64,000 bases of DNA. It comes from Desulfovibrio desulfuricans (GTDB taxonomy: Bacteria > Desulfobacterota > Desulfovibrionia > Desulfovibrionales > Desulfovibrionaceae). The DNA is taken from assembly GCF_004801255.1 (NCBI RefSeq), contig NZ_CP036295.1, positions 2,058,001-2,122,000 of the forward strand. Reading direction: 5' to 3'. The notes beneath the pieces were generated by a model. That model was not told the DNA's origin. It saw only the letters and a program-made list of their open reading frames with translations, and did no database searches. A program made the position numbers and the translations under genes. Positions 19,733-28,214 of the stretch are shown one piece after another (within the stretch, counting starts at the first letter, position 1; each line of letters begins with the position of its first letter).

Positions 19733-20863
19733 TCAGGCCGAAATCACGTCTGCAAATGTCTGCAACGCAGTGCGCGCCTGTTCAAAGCTGCGCATCTGCT
19801 GGTCAACCTCAACGCTCACCATGGGGATACCCGCTGCATCGAGGGCCTTTTTCACCATGGGGAAGTCGAATTCCTCGGGGTCGCAAAACTTGGTCATCAA
19901 AAAGACAACGCCCTGCGCGCCGTGCTTTTTGACCATGTCCACAAGCATGGGGCCGCGTTTTTTGTCGGGGTCGTACAGCACAGAGCAGCCCTCCATGTCG
20001 GAGATCTGTCTGGCCAGGGCATTGAAGGGGTCGGCGTCCGCCGGGACATCGGTGCGGTACTGGCGCGACTCCTGCGCCACTTCGTCCGCAACCACGGCAA
20101 ACTTGTTGTCGGCCAGCACCTGCAGCAGGGCCGGGCTGTCAGCCAGAATACCCGTGGTGACGACCTTGTGCCCGTTCCATTCCTTCACGGGCTGCTGGCG
20201 GCACTGTTCAATGATCTGCCGGACAGCGGCCGTATGCTCGGCCCTGTCCATAAAACCGCCGCTCTTGATGACGGCATTGCGCTGCGCGGGCGAGATCAGG
20301 TGGGGGTACAGCGCGGCCACATCGGAAAATTCACGCAGGGCGTCGCGCTGGGCATTGCAGGTGTCGATGGCCTTTTGCAGCGAGGCCTTGTCCACCTTGC
20401 GGCCCGAAATGGCCGACAGTTTTTCGGCAATGGCCACGTACTGCTTGCGCATAAACTCGACGCCAGCAGGCAGCTTGCGGTTTTGAGGATGGATAACGGG
20501 GATGAACGGGACGTTTTTGACGCCCACCTTCCAGTTTTGCCCCAGGCACTTCAGCGTGTCGCACAACACGGGGATCATGGCGCCGGAGAGCTTGTCGAGC
20601 TTGCCGTTCAGCCCCATCTCAAGGCAGGTCTGGGCAATGCCGCAGTAAAAGGAAGGAAAGTACTTCTTGGCGCTGGATATTTCCATTTCAGCGCCCCAGA
20701 CGGCAAAAGGCGTCATGCCGGCGGCGATCACCAGCTCGGCGGGCGAATACACGGGGAAGCAGCCAATGGCCTTTTTGCCCTGCGCCACCATTGCGTTCAG
20801 CTGCGCAGCCGGGTTGGCCGCCACATCACACAGTTTCTGAAGGGTATCGTTGAGCGTGCTCAT
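19733..20863 (-). CDS. 2-hydroxyacyl-CoA dehydratase, second subunit (HgdB/HadC/LcdB family)
   Basis: Iron-sulfur subunit of 376 residues. The N-terminal GCFPVYSPAELVIAAGM and the FYCGIAQTCLE and PVLCDTLKCLGQNWK blocks supply the conserved Cys ligands of the [4Fe-4S] cluster in the HadC/LcdB family. TAATG overlap couples it to the preceding subunit gene, with AAGGAGGCG as ribosome site. The heterodimer removes water from (R)-2-hydroxyacyl-CoA through a ketyl radical after one-electron activation. Substrate candidates are lactyl-, phenyllactyl-, 2-hydroxyisocaproyl- or 2-hydroxyglutaryl-CoA; sequence alone does not choose. Confidence 0.92.
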   Translation of the reverse strand: MSTLNDTLQKLCDVAANPAAQLNAMVAQGKKAIGCFPVYSPAELVIAAGMTPFAVWGAEMEISSAKKYFPSFYCGIAQTCLEMGLNGKLDKLSGAMIPVLCDTLKCLGQNWKVGVKNVPFIPVIHPQNRKLPAGVEFMRKQYVAIAEKLSAISGRKVDKASLQKAIDTCNAQRDALREFSDVAALYPHLISPAQRNAVIKSGGFMDRAEHTAAVRQIIEQCRQQPVKEWNGHKVVTTGILADSPALLQVLADNKFAVVADEVAQESRQYRTDVPADADPFNALARQISDMEGCSVLYDPDKKRGPMLVDMVKKHGAQGVVFLMTKFCDPEEFDFPMVKKALDAAGIPMVSVEVDQQMRSFEQARTALQTFADVISA

Positions 20864-22086
20864 TATGCTTTCGCCTCCTTATTGGCAGCCATCACTTCGC
20901 ACAAAGCTTCAATGCGGGTCTGGTACTGAGCTTCTGAGAAGACGCGGGGGTCAGCCTGGTCGCCATCAAAGGTAACGGTGGGGATGTGCAACGTGTCGCG
21001 GATGCGCCGCTCCACTTCGGGCATGATGCCGCTCCAGAGCTTGCAGCTTCTGTTGGTATGGATGATGGCGCCGTCGATCTTGTTTTCGCGACCCACGTTG
21101 ATGCGCATGTCGGCGGCACGCTCCAGAGACACGCAGTTGGGCACGTACGAGTAAGCGCGCATCATTTCGGCGGTGTTGTTGTAAAGAACGCCAAAGGCTG
21201 TAGCGTAGACTGTTGCAGTAACGTTAATGCCGTGCTCCTTGAGGGGAGCCGAGGTGGCGCGCAGGTAGGGCCAACAGGCGATGCCTTCAAACAGCACGCG
21301 ATACTTCTGTTCGCCCTTGTAGGTGGAGGCGCCGGTTTTGACGGCGGCCTCGTATTCGTCGGCAAGCTGCTCAAAAGCCTCGGCAGCCTCAACTGTGCCC
21401 CGGGCGCACACGGCAACGGCCATGTGGTTGAACAGGTCAAAACCGTTGAGGGGCGAAGGCACGTACTTGGTGAACTCGGCAGCGCGCAGCCAGGCCTTGG
21501 CCGTGCGCTGCGAAACATCCATTACTTCCTTGAAGCGCTTTTCAGAAAAGGGCTTTCCGGTAATTTCAGAAAGCTGCTGCATGGCATGGTCAAACTGCGC
21601 CTTGATGTATTCCACCGAAGCATCGTCGGTTTCGTAATCATTCTTGAACGGAATATCGATGAGGATCATGGGGATATTGCGTTCTTTGGCGATGTTTTCG
21701 TACCACTTGATCATGCAGTTGCAGATATTGTTGCAGCACAAAACAAAGTCAGGCTGGGGCATATCCATTTCTTCACAGCTGCCGATGTCAAGAAATGCCA
21801 GGCTGGTGCGCGCATAGGCGCAGATATCGTTGGAATACCCCAGACCTTCGGCGTGCTCGCACATGCGCAGGCCGCCGCCCTTGGCCGCAATGGCTGCCGC
21901 CTGGTTTTCGGGATAGACAACCTTGATGCCCAGGGTCTGCGGAATTTCCTGCGGAAAATTCGAGGCGCACCACCCCACCATCTCGCCGCGCTTCTTGGCC
22001 TCCCAGGCCTCTTCATAAGCTTTTGCGGCAATGTCGCGCAGTCGTATTTTTGCCGGCACCGGTTCGCCAACATTCTGTTCACTCAT
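20863..22086 (-). CDS. 2-hydroxyacyl-CoA dehydratase, first subunit (HgdA/HadB/LcdA family)
   Basis: Subunit of 407 residues. Conserved blocks: VGWCASNFPQEIPQTLG, YPENQAAAIAAKG, DICAYARTSL, FVLCCNNICNCMIKWYE and the late HTNRSCKLWSG, giving the Cys set and active-site Ser/His region of the family. Start ATG 22086 has AAGGAG; the longer frame to 22221 overlaps the activator gene and is rejected. It forms the dehydratase with the next gene and needs the activator encoded just upstream. Confidence 0.92.
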   Translation of the reverse strand: MSEQNVGEPVPAKIRLRDIAAKAYEEAWEAKKRGEMVGWCASNFPQEIPQTLGIKVVYPENQAAAIAAKGGGLRMCEHAEGLGYSNDICAYARTSLAFLDIGSCEEMDMPQPDFVLCCNNICNCMIKWYENIAKERNIPMILIDIPFKNDYETDDASVEYIKAQFDHAMQQLSEITGKPFSEKRFKEVMDVSQRTAKAWLRAAEFTKYVPSPLNGFDLFNHMAVAVCARGTVEAAEAFEQLADEYEAAVKTGASTYKGEQKYRVLFEGIACWPYLRATSAPLKEHGINVTATVYATAFGVLYNNTAEMMRAYSYVPNCVSLERAADMRINVGRENKIDGAIIHTNRSCKLWSGIMPEVERRIRDTLHIPTVTFDGDQADPRVFSEAQYQTRIEALCEVMAANKEAKA

Positions 22087-22102
22087 GGGATGTCTCCTTG
22101 AG

Positions 22103-22894
22103 CTAAGATTTTTTGGAACAGCTGTCGTACGCGTACAGGGCCGCGCCCAGAGCTCCGCACAGCACGGAGAGGGGCGATACCTGGATTGACGTATGCAGCT
22201 CTTCCGAAAGGATGCGCACAACTTCAGCGTCGGCGGCCACGCCGCCAGTCATGGCGACCAGGGGCGTGACGCCGACCCGTTTCACTAATCCTGCGGTTTT
22301 GCTTGCGATCGAATGATGGATTCCATCAATAATGTCAGGAATTGATACTCCGCTTGCGAGATGCGAAATAACTTCAGATTCTGCAAACACTGTGCATGTA
22401 GAGCTTATTTTGACAGACTTTGTTGCCTTTGCGCCAAGTGATGCCATTTCAGATAACTTGACCTCAAGCACTCTGGACATAACATCGAGGAATCTTCCTG
22501 TACCAGCAGCGCATTTGTCATTCATAACAAAGTTTACAAGCATACCTTGTTCTGAAATCTGCATGGCTTTTACGTCCTGACCGCCTATATCTATGAGCGT
22601 ACGTACTCTAGCAAACAGGCGCACGGCCCCCCTTGCGTGGCAGCTCAGCTCGCTCACCTCTTTGTTCGCCTCTTTGACCGAATTGCGCCCGTAGCCCGTG
22701 GCGCAGACAAAGGCTATGTCGCCAGCGCTTTTGCCGCAGGCCGCCAGGGCTTCGTCCATGGCCCTGCCAGGGCCGCTGGTGCCCGCACCTACGGCAACGA
22801 CCGACTTGGAGACGATGTCTTCACCGTTCTGCAGGATGATGCATTTGGAGGCGGAAGAACCGATGTCTACGCCCATTGTCAAAATGGAATTCAT
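22103..22894 (-). CDS. 2-hydroxyacyl-CoA dehydratase activator (HgdC/HadI/FldI family)
   Basis: ATP-dependent one-electron donor of 263 residues with the ASKHA (actin/hexokinase) fold. Phosphate loop GVDIGSSASKC at the N-terminus, LIDIGGQD mid-protein, and two cluster Cys in NDKCAAGTG and SSTCTVFAESEV; a homodimer shares one [4Fe-4S] cluster between these. ATG 22894 is used; a TTG two codons earlier is possible. The middle of the gene (about 22275-22600) is visibly richer in A+T than its ends. Order CoA-transferase, activator, subunit, subunit matches the clostridial had/fld operons. Confidence 0.93.
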   Translation of the reverse strand: MNSILTMGVDIGSSASKCIILQNGEDIVSKSVVAVGAGTSGPGRAMDEALAACGKSAGDIAFVCATGYGRNSVKEANKEVSELSCHARGAVRLFARVRTLIDIGGQDVKAMQISEQGMLVNFVMNDKCAAGTGRFLDVMSRVLEVKLSEMASLGAKATKSVKISSTCTVFAESEVISHLASGVSIPDIIDGIHHSIASKTAGLVKRVGVTPLVAMTGGVAADAEVVRILSEELHTSIQVSPLSVLCGALGAALYAYDSCSKKS

Positions 22895-22914
22895 GCACAA
22901 GACCTCATTTCACC

Positions 22915-24147
22915 TTACTTCCAGGCGCAAACTTCCTTATTGGCGATCATTTCGTCGATCTGTTCCTTGGTGTAGCCAAGGCTGCCAAGAATCTTGTAGT
23001 TGTCGCCGCCCACAAGGGGCGCCTGCTTGTATTCGGGCAGGCCCATTTCTTCAAAATCAATGGGGATACGCACGAGGGTACGGTTGTTGCCGTTGGGGTA
23101 TTGCATCTTGTAGAAGGAATCGACAGACCAGGCCTGCTTGTCTTCGAGGATTTCTTCCCAGGTCTGCGCAATGGAGAAGGGGATGTCGTGGGCGGTGAAT
23201 ATCTCGGCCCATTCCTTGACGGTCTTGGTCTGGAAGGCATCCCACAGGATGTCGTACAGCTCGGGCGAACGCTTGTGCTTGGCCACGACCTCCATCTTGG
23301 TGTAGCGCTCATCTTCGGCCAGATCTTCACGGCCGATGCACTTCATAAAGGTGGGATAGTACGCGTCGTAGACTGGCATGCAGATCTGGATGAAGCGGTC
23401 ATCCTTGGTCTTGTAGGCCACGATGAAGGGGCTGATGGTTTCGCGGCGGTCGATGGGGTACACCTGGCCGTAGTCGGTGTACTGCGCGCCCTGAATCATG
23501 ATGCCCTGGGTGTAGATGGCCGTGTGCAGCAGGTTGGTGGAGACCTTTTCACCCTTGCCGGTGCGCTGGGCGTTGATGTAGGCGGCAAGAATGCCCGCAG
23601 CCAGCATCATGCCGCACTGGTGATCGCCCAGACCGGGGACCACGTTCATGGGCACAGTGCCCTTTTGGTACAGGGTACCCAGCATGCCGCCGCGGGCAAA
23701 AAAGGCAGTGTAGTCAAAGCCGGGCAGGTCTTTGTCCGGTCCTTTTTCGCCGTAGCCGGTGGCATTGGCGTAAACAAGCTTGGGAAAAACAGTTTTGAGG
23801 TCGGCGTATGAAAGCTTGGCGCGTTCAAGCGCCTGAGGACGCCAGTTGGTAACAAAGATGTCGGCCTTTTCCAGAAGCTGAAAAAGAATTTTTCTGCCGC
23901 CGGGGCTCTTCATGTCCAGCCCCAGGCTCAGCTTGTTGGCGTTTTCAAGATCAAAGGTTGTGTTTTCGCTATGGTCCTGCGGGCGTCCCTCGGTGGGGGC
24001 AGTCCAGCGCAGGTTGTCCCCCTTGGCGCCTTCAATCTTGATAACCTCAGCGCCCATATCAGCGAGCATGCGCGTAGCGGAAGGAACGGCAATAAAGGTT
24101 GCCAGCTCCACAATTTTGACACCTTCCAGCAATTTTCTCTCAGACAT
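22915..24147 (-). CDS. Class III CoA-transferase (CaiB/BaiF; HadA/FldA-like)
   Basis: Enzyme of 410 residues that moves CoA between carboxylic acids through an aspartyl-CoA thioester intermediate. Family blocks: KIVELATFIAVPSATRMLADMGAEVIKIE at the N-terminus (only part quoted is diagnostic), NWRPQALERAKLSY, ATGYGEKGPDKD and GFDYTAFFARGGMLG, whose Asp is the expected nucleophile. SD AAGGAG precedes ATG. As HadA/FldA it would recycle CoA from the reduced acyl-CoA product to the incoming (R)-2-hydroxy acid. Confidence 0.92.
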   Translation of the reverse strand: MSERKLLEGVKIVELATFIAVPSATRMLADMGAEVIKIEGAKGDNLRWTAPTEGRPQDHSENTTFDLENANKLSLGLDMKSPGGRKILFQLLEKADIFVTNWRPQALERAKLSYADLKTVFPKLVYANATGYGEKGPDKDLPGFDYTAFFARGGMLGTLYQKGTVPMNVVPGLGDHQCGMMLAAGILAAYINAQRTGKGEKVSTNLLHTAIYTQGIMIQGAQYTDYGQVYPIDRRETISPFIVAYKTKDDRFIQICMPVYDAYYPTFMKCIGREDLAEDERYTKMEVVAKHKRSPELYDILWDAFQTKTVKEWAEIFTAHDIPFSIAQTWEEILEDKQAWSVDSFYKMQYPNGNNRTLVRIPIDFEEMGLPEYKQAPLVGGDNYKILGSLGYTKEQIDEMIANKEVCAWK

Positions 24148-24213
24148 TGATTTTCTCCTTAATTGCGGTGACTACAGAAATAACAATTTACTATTACCTT
24201 AAATGCACTATTA

Positions 24214-25827
24214 CTAAGCGCATTCAGCACTTAATTTATCTTTTAAGTATTGAATATTGATCTTACCATTATCATTTAAAGGCATTTCATCAATGATCAT
24301 AAACTTACTTGGAATCTTATAGTGAGCAATTTTTCCTTCAAGTTCACTTTTTAAACCATACTCACTCAACATATATCCTGAATATGGAATAACTACTGCA
24401 ATAGCTTCTTCGCCAAGGTCTTTTGAGTAAATACCAAATACCTTTGCCTGATGAACACCGGCAATTTTTTTCAATGCGCACTCAATTTCCATTGGGCTTA
24501 TATTTTCACCACCACGCACAATAATATCTTTAATTCTATAGGAGTAATGCCAATCACCATACATATCTACAAATCCAGCATCGCCAGTGTGGTACCAGCA
24601 CCTGTCATCCATCACCGTTGAAACCTGTCCGTGCAGGCCGAGGTACCCCCTCATCACATGAAATCCACGGGTCCACAGCTCGCCGGTTTCTCCGGGCAGC
24701 AGCTCATCGCCGGTTTCCGGATCGACAACCTTCATCTCCACACCTGGCAAGGGCACGCCGATGGTGGTGCACTTCAGCTCTATATCCGCGTCGGGAAATG
24801 TTTGCGTGCAGCAGGGCGAGGTTTCCGTTTGCCCATAAGCGATGGAAAGCCCCTGCATGCCAAGCCTGTTTACGATGGCAGCCACAAGTGATTCACTGCA
24901 CTGAGAACCGGCAATAATGCCTTTTTTGAGAACAAGATTATTTGATCCGCTCGCAGATACGGCTTCCAAGAGTCTTCCAAACATTGTCGGCACGCCGTGC
25001 AAGACAGTACATTTGTATTTTTCGCAATATTTTATGACGTCAGAGACCCTGTACCGCTCAAGTATTACCAGCGGAACGCCGCAGGCGATGCTGCCAATGA
25101 GACATGTAGAAAGACCAAAGCAATGGAATAGCGGCACTGCCATGCAGCACAGATCTTTTGCGGCATCCAGCCCGAGGCGCTGAATAGAGAGAAAGGCGTT
25201 GTTGACCAGGTTGTCGTGCGTAAGCATGACGCCCTTGGGTCGGCAGGTACTGCCAGAGGTAAACAGGATACAAGAAACATGCTGCGGCTGGACGGCTGCG
25301 CGGATGCCGGCATAAAAATCGGCGGAAAGGCTTGCGCCCAGAGATGCAAGGTCAGCAGTGCTCACAGATGAGGCAATGGAGTTGTCGCCAAGGCTTACCG
25401 AAAACTTGAGCGTCGATGGCTCGGCGGCGTCCGCGCCGTCCATAAACAATCCATCGACTATCGCCGCGTAATCCACATCGCGGTAGCCGTCCGCATAACA
25501 TATGCACGCGCAACGGGTGCGGCTGACAATGTCTTCAATCTCCGGTCTGGTCAGATGGATATTGACCGGCACAAAAACCGCTCCAAGTTTGATGGCCGCA
25601 AGCCCGCAGACAATCAGCGAAACCGAATTACACGACCAGCCCACAAAGGTATCACCTGCACGCAGGCCCTTGACCCACAACCCCCTGGCGTAGGCATCGG
25701 TCAACGCGTCAAGCTCGCTCCAGGACAACCTCTCGCCTGTGTTCGCCTGAATCAGGGCGTCCGTTTCCGGCCAGGTTTCGGCAGCGCGGCTGAGAAAGTC
25801 GCCAATGGTCATTGCAAAAGGCCTCAT
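24214..25827 (-). CDS. AMP-forming acyl-CoA synthetase
   Basis: Adenylate-forming ligase of 537 residues. Motifs: P-loop LFTSGSTCRPKGVMLTH, AYGQTETSP, ELWTRGFHVMRGY, YHTGDAGFVD and the C-terminal NDNGKINIQYLKD with the catalytic Lys. Start ATG 25827 has AAGGGG at good spacing; in-frame ATGs further upstream (25857, 25884) do not. First gene of the minus-strand operon, it would prime the pathway by making the first CoA ester. The last ~380 bases are clearly AT-rich, unlike most of the gene, suggesting a mosaic origin. Confidence 0.92.
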   Translation of the reverse strand: MRPFAMTIGDFLSRAAETWPETDALIQANTGERLSWSELDALTDAYARGLWVKGLRAGDTFVGWSCNSVSLIVCGLAAIKLGAVFVPVNIHLTRPEIEDIVSRTRCACICYADGYRDVDYAAIVDGLFMDGADAAEPSTLKFSVSLGDNSIASSVSTADLASLGASLSADFYAGIRAAVQPQHVSCILFTSGSTCRPKGVMLTHDNLVNNAFLSIQRLGLDAAKDLCCMAVPLFHCFGLSTCLIGSIACGVPLVILERYRVSDVIKYCEKYKCTVLHGVPTMFGRLLEAVSASGSNNLVLKKGIIAGSQCSESLVAAIVNRLGMQGLSIAYGQTETSPCCTQTFPDADIELKCTTIGVPLPGVEMKVVDPETGDELLPGETGELWTRGFHVMRGYLGLHGQVSTVMDDRCWYHTGDAGFVDMYGDWHYSYRIKDIIVRGGENISPMEIECALKKIAGVHQAKVFGIYSKDLGEEAIAVVIPYSGYMLSEYGLKSELEGKIAHYKIPSKFMIIDEMPLNDNGKINIQYLKDKLSAECA

Positions 25828-25907
25828 ACTTACCCCTTGATCAAATTCAGCATTCATAAATCGCGTCAGGGCACGCACCGCCAAACAGGTATTTCTTTAG
25901 AACTCAC

Positions 25908-25919
25908 ATTGTCGACAAT
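25908..25919. promoter_or_regulatory. Operator-like palindrome ATTGTCGACAAT, site 1
   Basis: Perfect 12-bp palindrome 81 bases upstream of the acyl-CoA synthetase start codon. It is followed by TAAAATTCA, a context shared with site 2. The TGT..ACA core fits the GntR/FCD operator consensus. Confidence 0.7.
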
Positions 25920-26211
25920 TAAAATTCAATTTGTTGAAAAAAAATATCATCTACCAAGTCAATTACAGAAAATTTGTGAGATAAATTCAGCTTATTAAAA
26001 ACAATAAAAAATATATTTTAAAGTAAAAGTCTAAAAAAAAATTCTAGTTGTATATATATTCATTCAATTACTATTGCAAAATTACTACTGCTTCTTCTTT
26101 TAAAGCCAAAACTAAATAACTATTATTTTTTTGTTTTACTTATTAAATAGATTTAACATTTATGAGTCACAACAAATACTGCTTCTGCTTGTCATAATAA
26201 TTTTATCATTC

Positions 26212-26223
26212 ATTGTCGACAAT
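26212..26223. promoter_or_regulatory. Operator-like palindrome ATTGTCGACAAT, site 2
   Basis: Identical 12-bp palindrome, followed by AAAAATTCA as at site 1, in the middle of the divergent region. Confidence 0.7.
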
Positions 26224-26428
26224 AAAAATTCATATTTTTTTATAATACCTTTTTTTCAATAGCTATTTCATCAAATGAAATTTTTCTCATATAAAAAAAA
26301 TCAATTAAAACAGAATAATATAAACAAATACCAATTGTCTCTCCCAAACACATCCACAAAGGCCCTAACCACTGCCTGGTGTTTTTTCGACTAGCCTCCT
26401 TTCATTTTGCTGTCAACAGCCATTTTTC

Positions 26429-26462
26429 AAAAAATTCAAATTGTCGACAATTTGAATTTTTT
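26429..26462. promoter_or_regulatory. 34-bp perfect palindrome containing ATTGTCGACAAT, site 3
   Basis: The 12-bp core lies at the centre of a perfect palindrome with arms running out through TTCAAA and A-tracts on both sides. As RNA it would form a bidirectional hairpin with a following U-run, so it may be both operator and terminator. Confidence 0.7.
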
Positions 26463-26635
26463 TTGTTCATCTTAATCCAAAGTCTCGTTTGCGCTAAAAA
26501 TCACAATCTAAGGAAATACCACTCATACTTTTACAATTTTGGACATGATTTTATTTAAAATAGACAGTATATCTATTTTTGAAAAAAAATTGTCACATAT
26601 GAATACTTTTACTATTGCAACTTATTATGTTTTTA

Positions 26636-26647
26636 ATTGTATACAAT
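26636..26647. promoter_or_regulatory. Operator-like palindrome ATTGTATACAAT, site 4
   Basis: Same half-sites as sites 1-3 with TA instead of CG at the centre, about 200 bases upstream of the MFS gene start. Confidence 0.6.
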
Positions 26648-26850
26648 GCAATAAATTAATTTTTACATTCTGCATTTTACATTAGTTGCGGATATTTTTT
26701 GTAAAAATAGCTTTTTTTTAAAAAAATATTATTTCTTTACTTTTTAAAAACACGATGAGAATGCTCTCTTTAGCAGAGCATCAAAAAGTTCGTTCCTCAA
26801 ACGTTCTGAAGCTGTTTTTGAGACTGAAAAAACAACTGGCGAGGTAGAAG

Positions 26851-28143
26851 ATGGCTCAAGCTATCGACACAGTTCATGCCCCAAGTAAAATCCGATGGCT
26901 TTTGCTTGGGATCGTCTTCATGTCATGCCTTGTTGCGTATCTGGACCGGGTTAACCTCTCGGTCTGCGCTACGTTCATTATGGAAGATATGAAATTTGAT
27001 CGAGTTCAGCTCGGCTATGCAATGTCGGCTTTTTTTGCCGCCTATGCCCTGACCCAAATTCCCGGCGGTATTTTGGCCGAGCGATGGGGCATACGAAAAA
27101 ACGGTGCTTTTGCAATGTTTTGGTGGTCGTTGTTTACATTTTTGACGCCCCACGCCTGGGGCTTTGCAAGTTTTGTAGTGGTGCGGTTTCTCTTTGGCCT
27201 TGGCGAAGGCCCGCTGTACCCCAACAACGGCTTCTTTTTTGCCAAGTGGTTCAGTTCTAAAGAAAAAGCCATTGCAAACTCGTGGATGAGCGCAGGCACG
27301 CTGCTTGGACCGGCCCTGGGGCCGCCGCTGACTGTATTTTTGGTGACGCACACGAGCTGGCACTGGGCCTTTTATGTATTTGGCTTTGCAGGATTTATCG
27401 CCACTGCGCTGTGGTGGATCTACGCCAGAGACACCCCGGCCGAGCATCCCAAGATCAATGATGCGGAACTGCTGATCATTACTGAACAGACCAACGTTCA
27501 GGATGCCGTTTCCGAGGCGTCCAAAAAGATCAAGACGCCCTGGGGCAAGTTCCTTAAAAACCATAGGTTCTGGGCCATTGGCTTTCAGTACATGGCCAAC
27601 AACTACATAACCTTTTTGTTTATGTCGTGGGTGCCGCTGTACCTGCAGCAATCGCGTGGCGTGAGCTTTACGCAGATGGGCGCGCTTGCCGGCTTGCCGT
27701 TTTTGGCGGCGGCCATCAGCACCGTTCTCACCTCCATTTTGAGCGACAAACTGGTGCGGATGGGCAAATCCAAAAAGCTTACCCGCTCTGCCTTTGGCTT
27801 TTTGGGCATGAGCGGCTGCGCTGTGTTTCTCTACTTTGCAACCCAGGTCGACACGGTTGCCCAAAACATCGCCCTGCTTTCCTTAAGCTACGGTTTCCTT
27901 GGCTTTAACCTTACCGCCGCCTGGGCGGCCTGCCAGGACATCGGCGGCAAGTACGGCGGCACGGTTGCCACCTGGATGAACTTTTGGGGAACCATTGCCG
28001 GTGTGGCCGCCCCGATTTTGACGGCTCTTTTCGTTGATTGGGTGGGTTGGGAAAACGCCTTTGTCATCAGCACCGGCATCGTCGGTTCTGGTGCGCTGAC
28101 CTGGCTGATTATCAATCCTGACAAAAAACTGGTCGAAGACTAG
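26851..28143 (+). CDS. MFS organic-anion transporter (ACS family)
   Basis: Inner-membrane carrier of 430 residues with 12 predicted helices. YLDRVNLSVCATFI in helix 1, GGILAERWGIRKNG after helix 2 and FGLGEGPLYPNNGFFFAKWF are hallmark blocks of the anion:cation symporter family, whose members import sugar acids and related hydroxy-carboxylates. Ribosome site GAGGT precedes ATG. First gene of the plus-strand branch, directly followed by a LarA-like gene, so it probably imports the 2-hydroxy or sugar acid on which LarA acts. Confidence 0.9.
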   Translation: MAQAIDTVHAPSKIRWLLLGIVFMSCLVAYLDRVNLSVCATFIMEDMKFDRVQLGYAMSAFFAAYALTQIPGGILAERWGIRKNGAFAMFWWSLFTFLTPHAWGFASFVVVRFLFGLGEGPLYPNNGFFFAKWFSSKEKAIANSWMSAGTLLGPALGPPLTVFLVTHTSWHWAFYVFGFAGFIATALWWIYARDTPAEHPKINDAELLIITEQTNVQDAVSEASKKIKTPWGKFLKNHRFWAIGFQYMANNYITFLFMSWVPLYLQQSRGVSFTQMGALAGLPFLAAAISTVLTSILSDKLVRMGKSKKLTRSAFGFLGMSGCAVFLYFATQVDTVAQNIALLSLSYGFLGFNLTAAWAACQDIGGKYGGTVATWMNFWGTIAGVAAPILTALFVDWVGWENAFVISTGIVGSGALTWLIINPDKKLVED

Positions 28144-28151
28144 GCAAACCA

Positions 28152-28187
28152 ATCCGGGCAGGCCATTTGCGACCTGCCCGGATTTTA
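28152..28187 (+). terminator. Terminator or attenuator between the MFS and LarA-like genes
   Basis: 11-bp perfect arms ATCCGGGCAGG / CCTGCCCGGAT, 10-base loop, then TTTT. Only 28 bases separate it from the LarA start codon, so read-through would be needed for co-expression unless LarA has its own promoter. Confidence 0.75.
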
Positions 28188-28214
28188 AACACTATGCTAG
28201 AAGGATGGCCGCAT

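Larger units (their letters stand above)
25828..26850. promoter_or_regulatory. AT-rich divergent control region of the 2-hydroxy-acid island
   Basis: About 1 kb, very AT-rich, between the acyl-CoA synthetase operon (minus) and the MFS/LarA group (plus). No gene is supported. It contains three ATTGTCGACAAT sites, one ATTGTATACAAT site, and a leader hairpin ATGCTCT-N7-AGAGCAT at 26761-26781 ahead of the MFS gene. Confidence 0.75.

Noticed and set aside
25828-26850. Replication origin in the AT-rich, palindrome-rich kilobase
   Set aside because: No TTATCCACA-type DnaA boxes were noticed and no dnaA, dnaN or gyrase genes are nearby; the palindromes fit operators better.
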